In this document: positions 1 through 11,141 of the stretch, in pieces
How positions within the stretch are numbered: the stretch's first letter is position 1
How the letters are laid out: every line of letters begins with the position of its first letter
NCBI GenBank assembly: GCA_026874595.1
Contig: CM049307.1
Location: 65,468,870-65,532,869, forward strand
Reading direction: 5' to 3'
Origin: Sipunculus nudus
Taxonomy: Eukaryota > Annelida > Sipuncula > Golfingiida > Sipunculidae
DNA: 64,000 nucleotides
Position numbers and translations under genes: made by a program
The notes under the pieces: generated by a model
The model's database searches: none
The model's input: only the letters and a program-made list of their open reading frames with translations
What the model was told of the DNA's origin: nothing

Positions 1-55
1 CAGGTGATGACGAAAAAAATGAGCTATTGCAGAAGTGGATAAGCCTATTTATGGC

Positions 56-225
56 GAAGTTATAGTGCAAAAACCGTTAACCATACCTGTCGTGACCTTG
101 ACCCTTGACCTTGGAGCAATGTTGACCAAAAACAATAGGGCACCTAGAAATTACGTTTTCGAACATCCCTGTAAGTTTCAAGGTTATTGTGGCAAAATTG
201 TGGCCAGGAGAGTGGTGACAAACAA

Positions 226-276
<51 letters not shown>

Positions 277-340
277 TACGCAACTGACCAATATGCTTGC
301 GGAAATCGAAGATTTCCGGCAAGCAATGAATCATTCTTGC
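56..340. repeat. Interspersed repeat with CAGA microsatellite, mollusc type
   Basis: The segment has a 'gaccttgacccttgacctt' stretch, then 'caataggg' and 'gtaagtttcaaggttattg', then a (CAGA)n tract at about 219-272. This order (repeated 'gaccttgac', then 'aataggg', then a sentence-like AT-rich part, then CAGA tetramers) resembles very common dispersed repeats in mollusc genomes, as far as I recall. Short ORFs on both strands here only translate the tetramer and are not genes. Family assignment is from memory and not checked. Confidence 0.5.
219..272. repeat. (CAGA)n microsatellite
   Basis: About twelve uninterrupted cagacaga tetramers, preceded by caaacaaa variants. It lies inside the interspersed repeat described at 56-340. 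Confidence 0.95.
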
Positions 341-473
341 CTTTAACATAAAAGCATTATGGAAAAAAAGTCATGATTTTGGTGTAATCGATAGTTGCCT
401 TTGGTAATCGAGCGCTTGAAAGTGGCAGCAAACCGACTGACTTTCGATAAAAATTCGATGATCGGCCCATCAC

Positions 474-1071
474 TAGTTGGGTGCCCTATTCAGGTATAAT
501 ACGTATTGCGATATACTCAATTCGATACCCAATACGTTTTGACCATACGCTCCATTATTCTTTGGATAACATTTTCTGAAAAAAAAGCTCCGAGGATAAA
601 ATGCTTCTATTTTTTATATACAGCATATCTGTTACGCTCTCCTTTTTTGTTGGATATTAATTAAAATAAATGAAAAAGAAGAGTTAATAAAAATTACTGA
701 TTAAAAAATCTTTATCTTATATACCTCATCATTTCAAGCTGGCATATGCATAATTTTCTTTTTAAAACTTGGACCAAAATCAGCTGGACTAATCTCTTTG
801 AGAGTGGAAAGGTAATCATTTTAAATGATGAGCCAAAATTATCGTTTAATAAATGGCTCAAGATACGTAATTTGTGGGCAGAAACATTTCCCAAACCAGT
901 TTTCCTGAACCTCATTTATTGAATAGAGTACTGAAAATTAAAATAGCGATCTTGTTTTCTTGGCAGTCGTTGTTTGTCCTCGATATGACTAATACAGAAT
1001 GCAAAGCGTATCGATCGTTAACCGTACCGACGTTGCGTATCGATTCGTATCGATACATTGATACAGCTCTA
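474..1071. mobile_element. Decayed hAT-type MITE, copy 1 (related to 58127-59047)
   Basis: The left part ('aatacgtattgcgata', 'caattcgatacc', 'gacgatacgct'-like) and the right end ('cgtatcgattcgtatcgata', 'gatacagctcta') match the ends of the well-preserved element at 58127-59047. The terminal TAGGGCTG has decayed to 'tagttggg', and the flanks ('cccatcac' and 'gggggcag') do not form a target-site duplication. It is a nonautonomous remnant with no transposase. Its right end abuts the minisatellite at 1072, so the right flank may have been replaced. Confidence 0.6.
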
Positions 1072-1460
1072 GGGGGCAGGGCCTTTTTTTAGGGTGGGGC
1101 AAGGGCCTTGTTTCGGGATGGGACATGGGCCTTGTTTTGGGGTGGGCACGACACATGTTTGGGGTTGGACACGGGCCTTGTTCCGGGGATGGACACGGGC
1201 CTGATTTCGGGGTTGGGCACGGGTCTTGTTTTGGGAATGAGTACAGGCCTTGTTTGGGGTTGGGCACGGGCCTTGTTTCGGGGTGGACACGGGTCTTGTT
1301 TTGGGGATGCGCACGGGCCTTGTTTCAGGGTGGACACGGGCCTTGTTTTGGGGATGGGCACGGGCCTTGTTTCGGGGGGTAGGCACAGGCCTTGTTTCGG
1401 AGGTGGATACGGGCCTTGTTTCTGGGGTAGGCACGGCCTTGTTTCGGGGATGGGGTCGTA
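1072..1460. repeat. GC-rich minisatellite, ~21-22 bp unit
   Basis: About 17 imperfect copies of 'ggcacgggccttgtttcggg' with small length changes. Units alternate between 'ggcacggg' and 'gacacggg' starts. All six frames read through it, which gives misleading Gly/Cys-rich and Pro-rich ORFs. A poly-G run of about 18 follows at 1517-1534. A shorter version with much longer poly-G runs lies at 6541-6750. Confidence 0.9.
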
Positions 1461-3356
1461 ATGTTACCCTCAGTTTAAAGTGTTGCAGATGAATTACTTT
1501 TCGTTCCCCTCAGCGGAGGGGGGGGGGGGGGGGGGTTAAAACGCATAATATGGTCGTTTCACAATAATTCTCTCATCCATTTATGTTACAGTTCCTTCAT
1601 ACTATCAAATGATGATACAAATTATTAATACAAATGAATACAATATGTCCAGGCAGAAGTTTGTCTATATTTAATGGATGTGTAGTTGTAGCATAGCCAA
1701 GTCTTAACAGACCCTGCTTTTCCTTAATGCCCTCATCGTGCTGTACAGCCGTTTCTTTTCAAAGAAAATTTCCTAAATAAGCTTGACAATGAGCTGTGTT
1801 GTTTCAGGCTCTGTGGTATGAATTATCGGACAACCTTATAGGAGAGACAAGTTTAAGGATTTATTTCTGTCTGGTACACTGTCATGAATGTAGTTACTGT
1901 AATGATATAGTCGTCAGGTGTTTTCTTTCAGTTGCTGATGCTGAATTGCAAATTTTGAAACGATATATGATAACGTTTTATGGCACAACGTGAGAAACTG
2001 CTTTTCGGAAAAAGATTACAGGCGTATAAATCTCCAGTTGTTTTCATTTGTTTTTAATTTCACAATGTTGCCATGAATACTATAAATGCTATGGTAAAAT
2101 GGCATCAATGTGAAAATATCTGAACTGACTTTCTTCAGACTTTGTACGTTGATGAAAGCGCTCTCGCGTCGAAACTATTCAGGACTCTGTCGCGACAAAA
2201 CAAATTATATATATATATAAGGAACACACATTTAGGCAACAACACTGTCTCACAAGAACTGTCCGTGGACTAGATCTGCCGACCAATGCCATTCTGCTCC
2301 AGGCTAGTTTGGCTTGGGTCCTCAGACAGTCCAGGTGTGTCTTACTTTTTTAACGTCTTTCTTTGGACGTCTGATGATATGACAGTCGAAGGTCAGGTCC
2401 TTGGGTGACACTTGCGTCCAGGTCGAGATTGATAGTAGAAGTCTATTGCGTGCCGGAGCACTGTTTTGGAGCCTGAGGCAATGAACAAGCAATCTGAGGC
2501 TACTGCGTTTGATCATGGATCCCACTGGTACTGTTTCGCTATGCTTATATAGATAAGAGTTGTGTATTCTGAACGGCCAGCGTTTCTCTTAGCCGATGTC
2601 TGTAGATCACATTTTGTCTGTCTGTGTCGGCTTTTGTAAGTGTCCCAAGGCAGAGTAAATTCTCGTGCGTTTATTTAGGTGATTTTTCCACGGTTCTTTT
2701 AAGACTAATGAATCAGTTTAAGGTAAGGAAAATCCGTTCTGTCACATCATGCGTATGACAAGGTAAGCTACCTTTGTCCCACATGCGGCGTATTTTCCTT
2801 TGTTCTAACTGTACGTTCAAATCTGCTTACATCACTGGGTCCTGAAAGGTGACCACATGTGCAAGTCAGGTTGCATGCGACTTTTCAAATAAGGCAAAGA
2901 ACTGGTTTATTCTCATTAGCATAGTTAACTCCACCTCCCTTGATCCCCGGGCAAACACCTTCTTAGCTAATTAGGGGACCTTTGGTAAATCATGGGCATA
3001 CACAACATTACATGTCAATCAAATGATAACATAGGGAAAAATTTATGAAAACGTTAGAAATAAAAAATTTCACTGATTTATTGCATTTATATACCTGAAT
3101 CTAAAGGACTAAATAAAAGAGAGAGAGAAATTACGGGAATACTTAACTCATCTGCATTTATTAAAATGTACTGTAAAAAATAAGATGTATGTACGTTCTC
3201 AGGCAGCATTGATGGCTCTGTACACGCTTAAATCATTTTATCAAAGCGGCCCCCCAAGAAATGTTCTTACCAGGCATCATTAATGGCGGGTAAAAATTGC
3301 GGGTGGGCATACATTGTTTCCACTTGTAATCATTACGGGATAAAGAGATAAAATTA

Positions 3357-3383
3357 AATATATATATATATATATATATATAT
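3357..3383. repeat. (AT)n microsatellite
   Basis: About 13 ta/at dinucleotides. It is shorter in the duplicated copy at about 8649-8662. Confidence 0.9.
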
Positions 3384-3412
3384 TAAACTGAGCACATTTC
3401 TCGGCTTCGTAC

Positions 3413-3549
3413 CTGGAATCCGCTTGTGGAAGACTTTCATCAGTTGCATAGTCTTCCATCATGTCTAGAACCCGAGACGGCAACCGGTCGTCAGGTTCCG
3501 ACACCATGTTTACATTGCTGTCCAAAACGTAACTTCTCAAGTTTGACAT
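3413..3549 (-). CDS. Putative first coding exon, copy A (unknown protein)
   Basis: On the minus strand an ATG at 3549 with A at -3 opens 45 codons plus 2 nt, beginning MSNLRSYVLDSN and ending in ESLPQADSR. The composition is acidic and protein-like (Asp, Glu, Ser rich, no low complexity). A good splice donor, CAG|GTACGA, lies at 3412-3411, after which the frame runs into an AT microsatellite. I do not recognise the family. The same exon, start and donor occur in the second copy (8692-8828) with one clear amino-acid change (Pro to Ser). No second exon could be identified downstream. It could be a real exon 1 duplicated with its promoter, or a chance ORF. Confidence 0.35.
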
Positions 3550-3988
3550 TCTGAGCGAACGCGATGTACAGCCAAAAAGTGACACGCGTGACCTCCGACC
3601 AAGAGGCGGGGCATGTGGGACAAATCAGTTATAGCCCAATGAAATGTAATACAAGCCATGAGATTTGCTTGGCTTGTGTAACTTGTACATATAGCTGTCG
3701 AACAAATCGCCATAGCTCTTTTCATTTTGTTGAAATGTCATCAGACAGGTATGAAAGTGTCAATTCTGATTTTGTTTGGATGACTCTGACATGCTATGCA
3801 GCAAATGTTTGGCATTCCGGAGCCATTGCTTAGAGGTGGAATATCAGCTGCAGTCATCCACATATTCGCTCTCATGGATGATATTTGGGTCTTCAAGTAG
3901 CCTTGGTGTGTTTTTTTTTTCTTCTCACGTCTATCCGGGAAGCTCCGAGTAAACATGTAAAGAGGACTGGACTTCGGCAGCTGCTCTG

Positions 3989-4920
3989 ATTTTTTCTATT
4001 TGCCTTGTGTTTTGCAAGTTTTGCTATCAGCGTCAATCAGATGCCCGAACTTACAGGATGCACTCCAGTTTACCCTTTTCTTGTGACCAATTTGTTAGTC
4101 TATAAATTATGGAACATCTTTCATTGATATAGCATTGCAAGTAATCAATTGGAAGTATATATGCAAGTATAGGGTATTCTGACATTAGTTATCTTTCTCG
4201 TTTTCTTAACATCAAAAACAGACAGTTGCTTTTTCCTTTTTGAAAATGCTGATATGACAACCTGGGCACACTGGAATACAAAAGAGTCAGAAATATCGAC
4301 CCCTCTATCTGCCAGTAATAGATTTTCAGGTTATAATTTATTAAGAAACCCCCCCCCCCCCCCCCCCCCCGAGTTCTCTGTTAGATATTTGTCATGGACA
4401 CGGCCGCCCCATCCTTGAGATAAAAATGCTATGTCATATGACTCCTTGAATTGTGATGCCCATAAGAAATTTCCCTGTATTTTGATTGATGTATACAGGC
4501 AAAAGCCCCCCCCCCCCCCCCACTGTCACCACCACCGAGTGATGCCCCCCTACTTTAATGATTTAGAGGACTAAAGCCCTTGTAAAAGTATATGTTTTTT
4601 AAATTCTCTTAATTTTTACTTTTTTTTATTAAATGTATGACTACAATTAAAATCTGCAAATTTATTCTTTCTCTAGCTAAAACAACATAGGTTTACTTCT
4701 AGCATATTAAAAGTGTCCTTGAAATAGTGAACTTTGAAACCGCAAACCGCTACGTTTAGTCCTGTATCGATAAGTTAAGTTTTAATTACATTAGAACACC
4801 ATAATATATTTGCTGAATCTTGTTAAGTGCAATATTAGAATTTCCTGTAACACACAAGACTACAAAATAAAAAAACCTGTCATTAAAAATAAGGCAGTCC
4901 AGTGTAAAATTTTACATGGT
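3989..4920. other. No gene seen; two poly-C tracts
   Basis: AT-rich DNA between the duplicated block and the THAP relic. Poly-C runs of about 21 and 15 lie at about 4350-4370 and 4507-4521. No ORF of note and no recognisable RNA. Confidence 0.6.
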
Positions 4921-5212
4921 CATCACTACTAGAAAATGCAGTTTTATTGAACATATATTGTTCAACTTTTTTCTGAGATCATAAATTTCAGTGATGAAGT
5001 GATCTGCGTAAACACGGAAGTTGTTGTTTGTGGATGCGTGTATGTTGGTTGACCCGTTTATGTTGACCAGCCACTTGTTGTGTCTGTTTGGGGACAACTT
5101 CTTTGTCTGCTCTCCTTGATATCTGTTTACGGCATGGATCGTATAATATGAATTTTTGTAACTTCTGATCCAATAGAACAGCCAGCTACAGAGCAAAAAT
5201 GCCCCATGTGGC
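4921..5212 (-). pseudogene. Broken THAP-type zinc-finger domain
   Basis: Minus-strand reading gives, in one frame, MGHFCSVAGCSIGSEV (first C-x4-C pair of a THAP finger) ending at a TAA near 5130. In a second frame it continues as HNKWLVNI and NNFRVYADHFITEIYDLRKK. These match the THAP order: N-terminal C-x2-4-C, an invariant Trp, then C-x2-H-F. The third zinc ligand is Tyr here (YADHF instead of CxDHF), and a stop plus frameshift separates the halves, so the domain cannot work as it stands. A splice-acceptor-like TATTTTCAG lies just upstream. THAP fingers are DNA-binding domains of host genes and of P-element-like transposases. Which source this came from cannot be told. Confidence 0.6.
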
Positions 5213-5229
5213 TGAAAATATATACTACT

Positions 5230-6540
5230 AAAATTGTTCTGTCTGTTTGTCCCTGTAAACCCGCATGAATGGGCCATGACAGTGGGCCAGTTTGCTATCA
5301 GCGTCAGTCACATGCACACCAATTTGGCCCTTCCACTTGCACACATTAAATTTCACGGCATCATCACATCGCAGGTCTGTCGGTTACACTGCCCTCCACC
5401 GCGCCAAGATTGGTTCCGTTTAGACCAGCAGACGTCGCTTCCTTACGGGTTGGGGGGGTGGCAATTTTCTATCAACGGGGCCCCATTTTCTAATATTCTT
5501 ATAAACATATGGATCACAAATTTTGATCAATGCTGCTATTCAGCTAATATTTATATCAGGAAATTCGGCTGATACTATTAAATGTCCATGTTTAGACCAT
5601 AAAATTTAAACAATGAATATAGTTTCGGGCAAGAAGGCGAGATGGCGCAGATGTGCAACTTGAACTAACATTGCCGCTGATTCTCTTGCGAGGGGACGAG
5701 TCCGGTACACACATGGTCCATATGTAACCAAACTCATGATCGGCGAACATTTAGACAGGTACATATCAAATGCCAATAAACCATGCCTGCTACCCTTATA
5801 ATCCCATCCATACGATATCCCTATTCCAAAAAAAACATAAACCTACCCTTCACTGATGCAACGGCACGTTGACGGTCATATTACTAACATAAATACTACC
5901 ACAACGTAGTTGTATCCTGATTGTCTGATACTTACTCAATACACAGTCATTTCATGATTTGATATACAATCTAGTCTGGTTTTTGTCATTACTATGGCAA
6001 GAGAATACCGGTTCATACTCCTGACCTATACTTCGTTAAACCAACCTGTGTCCACCTGGTTTTTTTTTTCTCAATAATTTCCTGGAAAGCTGATATGGAA
6101 GTAACGGCCTAATATGGCTATTAAGAATTTTAATTTCAGTTTTATGTTTCCCAACTTTTTTTACTCTTTACAATGATCTCACAGATTACATGTGTCCTTG
6201 CATCAGTAGCCATCGTTGTTTCAGCTGGTCATATGTTTAAGTTTACCATGACACTATCCAATCAAAAGCCGGCAAGTGAGGCTCTTCATAGCAAAACACA
6301 AGTCAACATGAATGGATTGAACAAACTATAGCTGTATGAAAATGATTAAAAAGAAATAATATAACTTTGACGACCATGGCATATCCAAATCATTAAAGGA
6401 AACATTCGAACTTTTATTCACATTTTAAAGAAAATCCCTGATCAAAGGAGTTATTTATATTGAAACATATGATTAACAATCAAAAGTAAAATATAAGAAA
6501 TAAATATCTTAAACATGAAAAACCTAAGAAATATATATAT
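5230..6540. other. No gene seen
   Basis: Unique-looking AT-rich DNA. A 112-codon open frame at 5234-5572 has no recognisable domain and overlaps the THAP relic's flank, so I do not call it. Nothing else supported. Confidence 0.5.
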
Positions 6541-6750
6541 GGTACGGGCAATGTTTCGGGGGTGGGCATGGGCCTTGTATGTGGATGCGCACGGGCCTTT
6601 TTTTAGATGGGCACGGGCCTTGTTTGGGGGGGGGGGGGGGGGGCACGGCCCATGTTTCGGGGGGGGGGGGGGGGGGGGGGGCACGGGCCTTGTTTCGGAG
6701 GTGGATACGGGCCTTGTTTCGGGGGTAGGCACGGCCTTGTTTCGGGGATT
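6541..6750. repeat. GC-rich minisatellite, second copy with poly-G expansions
   Basis: Same 'cgggccttgtttcggg' unit as at 1072-1460 but only about 9 units, interrupted by two poly-G runs of about 17 and 24. It is the left part of duplication copy B. Another poly-G run follows at about 6813-6830. Confidence 0.9.
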
Positions 6751-8691
6751 GGGTCGTAATGTTACCCTCAGTTTTAAGTGTGGCAGATGAATTACTTTTG
6801 GTTCAGCTCACGGGGGGGGGGGGGGGGGGTTGGGTTAAAACGCATAATATGGTCGTTTCACCATAATTCTCTCATTCATTTATGTTACAGTTCCTTCATA
6901 CTATCAAATGATGATACATATTATTAATACAAATGAATACAATATGTCCAGGCAGAAGTTTGTCTATATTTAGTGGATGTGTAGTTGTAGCATAGCCAAG
7001 TCTTAACAGGCCCTGCTTTTCCTTAATGCCCTCATCGTGCTGTACAGCCGTTTCTTTTCAAAGAAAATTTCCTAAATAAGCTTGACAATGAGCTGTGTTG
7101 TTTCAGGCTCTGTGGTATGAATTATCGGACAACCTTATAGGAAAGACAAGTTTAAGGATTTATTTCAGTCTGGTAAACTGTCATGAATGTAGTTACTGTA
7201 ATGATATAGTCGTCAGGTGTTTTCTTTCAGTTGCTGATGCTGAATTGCTAATTTTGAAACGATATATGATAACGTTTTAGGGCACAACGTGAGAAACTGC
7301 TTTACGGAAAAAAGATTACAGGCGTATAAATCTCCAGTTGTTTTCATTTTTTTTATTTCACAATGTTGCCATGAATACTATAAATGCTATGGTAAAATGG
7401 CATCAATGTGAAAATACCTGAACTCACTTTCTTCAGACTTTGTACGTTGATGAAAGCGCTCTCGCGTCGAAACTATTCAGGACTCTGTCGCGACAAAACA
7501 AATAAGGAATACACATTTAGGCTACAACACTGTCTCACAAGAACGGTCCGTGCACTAGATCTGCCGACCAATGCCATTCTGCTCCAGGCTAGTTTGGCTT
7601 GGGTCCTCAGACAGTCCAGTTGTGTCTTATTTTTTAACGTCTTTCTTTGGACGTCTGATGATATGACAGTCGAAGGTCAGGTCCTTGGGTGACACTTGCG
7701 GCCAGGACGAGATTGATAGTAGAAGTCCATTGCTTGCCGGAGCACTGTTTTGGAGCCTGAGACAATGAACAAGCAATCTGAGGCTACTGCGTTTGATCTT
7801 GCATCCCACTGGTACTGTTTCGCTATGCTTATATAGATAAGAGTTGTGTATTCTGAACGGCCAGCGTTTCGCTAAGCCGATGTCTGTGGAACACATTTTG
7901 TCTGTCTGTGTCGGCTTTTGTAAGTGTCCCCAGGCAGAGTAAATTCTCGTGCGTTTCTTTAGGCTGACTTTTCCACGGTTCTTTTAAGACTAATGAATCA
8001 GTTTAAGGTAAGGAAAATCCGTTCTGTCACATCATCTGTATGACAAAGTAAGCTACCTTTGTCCCACATGCGGCGTATTTTCCTTTGTTCTAACTGTACG
8101 TTCAAATCTGCTTACGTCACTGGGTCCTGGAAGGTGACCACATGTGCAAGTCAGGTTGCATGCGACTTTTCAAATAAGGCAAAGAACTGGTTTATTCTCA
8201 TTAGCATAGTTAACTCCACCTCCCTTGATTCCCGGGCAAACACCTTCTTAGCTAATTAGGGGACCTTTGGTAAATCATGGGCATACACAACAATACATGT
8301 CAATCAAATGATAACATAGGGAAAAATTTATGAAAACGTTAGAAATAAAAAAATTCACTAATTTATTGCATTTATATACCTGAATCTAAAGGACTAAATA
8401 AAACAGAGAGAGAAATTACGGGAATACTTAACTCATCTGCATTTATTAAAATGTACTGTAAAAAATAAGATGTATGTACGTTCTCAAGCAGCATTGATAG
8501 CTCTGTACACGCTTAAATCATTTTATCAAAGCGCCCCCAAGAAATGTTCTTACCAGGCATCATTAATGGCGGGTAAAAATTGCGGGTGGACATACATTGT
8601 TTCCACTTGTAAAAATCAAATAAATTAAAATTAAATAGATAAAATTAAATATATATATATATTAAACTGAGCACATTTCTTGGCTTCGTAC

Positions 8692-8828
8692 CTGGAATCC
8701 GCTTGTGAAAGACTTTCATCAGTTGCATAGTCTTCCATCATGTCTAGAACCCGAGACGGCAACCGGTCGTCAGGTTCCGACACCATGTTTACATTGCTGT
8801 CCAAAACGTAACTTCTCAAGTTTGACAT
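8692..8828 (-). CDS. Putative first coding exon, copy B (unknown protein)
   Basis: The counterpart of 3413-3549: ATG at 8828, 45 codons plus 2 nt, donor CAG|GTACGA at 8691-8690. The product differs by one clear substitution (ESLSQ instead of ESLPQ), and the frame, start context and donor are intact. About 150 bp upstream is also conserved between copies, as expected if the duplication carried a promoter. Function unknown. Confidence 0.35.
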
Positions 8829-9269
8829 TCTGAGCGAACGTGATGTACAGCCAAAAAGTGACACGCGTGACCTCCGACCAAGAGGCGGGGCATGTGGGAC
8901 AAATCAGTTATAGCCCAATGAAATGTAATACAAGCCATGAGATTTGCTTGGCTTGTGTAACTTGTACATATAGCTGTCGAACAAATCGCCATAGCTCTTT
9001 TCATTTTGTTGAAATATCATCAGACAGGTATAAAAAGTGTCAATTCTGATTTTGTTTGGATGACTCTGACATGCTATGCAGCAAATGTTTGGCATTCCGG
9101 AGCCATTGCTTAGAGGTGGAATATCAGCTGCAGTCATCCACATATTCCCTCTCATGGATGATATTTGGGTCTTCAAGTAGCCTTGGTGTGTTTTATTTTC
9201 TTCTCACGTCTATCCGGGAAGCTCCGAGTAAACATGTAAAGAGGACTGGACTAAGGCAGCTGCTCTGAG

Positions 9270-11141
9270 GCGGTCCAGTGCCTAACCAGAATTTTTCAGA
9301 AGAGACATGAACCGTGCGGACACTGGTTTATGTGTCACTTAGGAGGTTTCTGATTAGCTTTAGATCATCTTGGTGAACTATCCCAAACTCAAAATCAAAC
9401 AGTTTGTTCCAATCACTCTGTCAAATTCACGACTGGGATCGAGCCCCAGATTATAACATTCTTACTTTATATGCTGGACACTTGCAGCCTTGTATTATTA
9501 GGTGTGGGTATTAATACTAACTTCATGCGCTGACCGCTCAAAACCAATGTTGGAGATAATTTGTGGGAATTTTTTTTTTAAAGGAGTGTAATTAACCCCC
9601 CTGTACATGGCTTCTGAAAGTTGTGAAATCGTGAAACAAAACGAGAAAATCATCATTAAGTCGCCCCTGTAAGGATACAAGGCTTATAAGGGTTGATGAA
9701 TTCATTAATATATCAATATTTTTGGTCACATTGTTAGTGTGTGGAATTTCTCAGGTTTCCTAGGGTGCAAAACCATCAAATACAATTTTTTCTCCTTTTT
9801 CGTTTTTTTATAGGTTCTTTCTTCTGCCTGTGTTTGTGCTAGATCTAAAATATGGCTGATTATCAAAATCTTACCTTTCGGCACAATATCAGTCTAAAGT
9901 GACAGACTTTCACCTTGACCTAATTTTCATGGTCATACACTGCAAAGCGGCTTCCCGATTATCGCTCAGTTGAGTGCGTCAAGGGAGAACAGGATTCCAG
10001 TGATACCTAGCCGATAGCAAACATCTAGTTTTTTTTATTTGTTAACATGTAAATTACCTTACTTAAAATACTTTGGCATGATTTGCCTTCATGTAACTTA
10101 CATTACATTGTTTAATTAGGTATTCACTATATTTGCTTTTTATTAAAGAAAATATATATTTTGTCAGAGCATAAAGAAAAATCAATATATGCAACTAATG
10201 ATTTGCAATTATTATCGAGACTTTAGTTCAGTACATTTAAATTCCATTCAAACAAAAGCATAATTTAAACACATTTAAGTAAAAATGAACAGAACATCTT
10301 TTTATCAACGAAAACAGTCATTATATAATAAAGATATGTAATGAGGCGTGTTTACCAAATCTTTATGTGCTAACCCCACCAATATTGTATTCTTCTAACA
10401 ATAACGGCTGGCAATATTTTTGTTAGAATCTTTAATTCAGGGTAACCTACATGTACATATCTCTCAGAAGTTGTGGCACACTGAAACTGGCAAAAAAAAT
10501 CAGTTTTTACTCTTTTGCTCCTTTTGCAATTTTTCTTATATGTTATCATTGTTGTCTGAAATTCTCATCATCTTGGTTCATTGATGATCAAATGAGAGGC
10601 ATGCACTCTCACACTCAAAGTTCAGTCTAATTACTATATGGTGTAAATGATGTACAAACTTAAAAGATCGGACCAGGCTTTATAAATATTAAGACTTCAG
10701 GTTAATTGTTAAAAAGTTGTATCTCACTCACAAAATAAAAGCACATGATGTACGTTTGACTAAACATCTTAATAAAAAATGCTGTATATTGTGGCTAAAG
10801 TTTCTCGCTCACAAACTGACCATTTAATTTTCATAAAAAAATGTTCAAAGATACTACAAATGATTCAACCTGTCTGGCACCATCTCTAAAGATACCCAAG
10901 ATGTGTAACAAATAATAATGTAATCCATTAATTAATCATGGAGAAATTGACTGAATTTTTACTTGAAATGGAACAAGCATGCATGCAAAGTAAAATTTCA
11001 CATCTAATAGTCTCTCTTTTTAGAAATATTTTGACTGATTTTGTGTAGACTTTGTTAATATCATGTAAAACTTCTGAACCAATCTTCAAAATAAAGCTAC
11101 CAAACTTTTGTAAAAGACTTCAACATGAAACTAGAATACGG
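9270..11141. other. No gene seen; AT-rich unique DNA
   Basis: No coding-like ORF, no tandem repeat, and no convincing RNA gene. A T-arm-like 'ctgggatcgagccccag' at about 9433-9449 lacks a matching A box. Confidence 0.6.

Larger units (their letters stand above)
1075..3988. repeat. Segmental duplication, copy A (direct copy at 6541-9269)
   Basis: From the minisatellite through 'gcagctgctctga', this block is matched almost base for base by 6541-9269. Differences are scattered substitutions, an AT microsatellite insertion at about 2205-2221, a longer (AT)n at 3357-3383 and different poly-G lengths. Both copies stop at the same word ('cagctgctctga'). The offset is about 5.28-5.30 kb and 3989-6540 is not duplicated. 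The low divergence indicates a recent event. No transposase or reverse transcriptase is visible in it. Confidence 0.9.
6541..9269. repeat. Segmental duplication, copy B (direct copy of 1075-3988)
   Basis: Near-identical to copy A apart from small indels. Its right limit is the shared 'cagctgctctga', after which the sequences differ completely ('ggcggtccagtgcc' here, 'ttttttctatttgcc' in copy A). It carries the second copy of the putative exon at 8692-8828. Confidence 0.9.

Noticed and set aside
1069-1461. Pro-rich and Gly/Cys-rich ORFs of 80-120 codons
   Set aside because: All are translations of the 21-22-bp GC-rich minisatellite in different frames.
5234-5572. 112-codon + ORF beside the THAP relic
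   Set aside because: No recognisable motif, poor start context, and the frame crosses a poly-G stretch.
5675-5715. Hammerhead-ribozyme-like 'ctgattctcttgcgaggggacgag'-type region
   Set aside because: The conserved CTGATGA core and the GAAA strand are absent and stems cannot be closed.
1075-9269. The two 2.8 kb copies as LTRs of a retrotransposon
   Set aside because: No gag/pol, primer-binding site or TG...CA ends. The internal 2.5 kb has only a THAP relic. A segmental duplication explains it better.
9425-9455. tRNA gene or SINE at a T-arm-like hairpin (ctggg/cccag)
   Set aside because: The loop (atcgagc) departs from the consensus and no A box or acceptor stem can be placed upstream.
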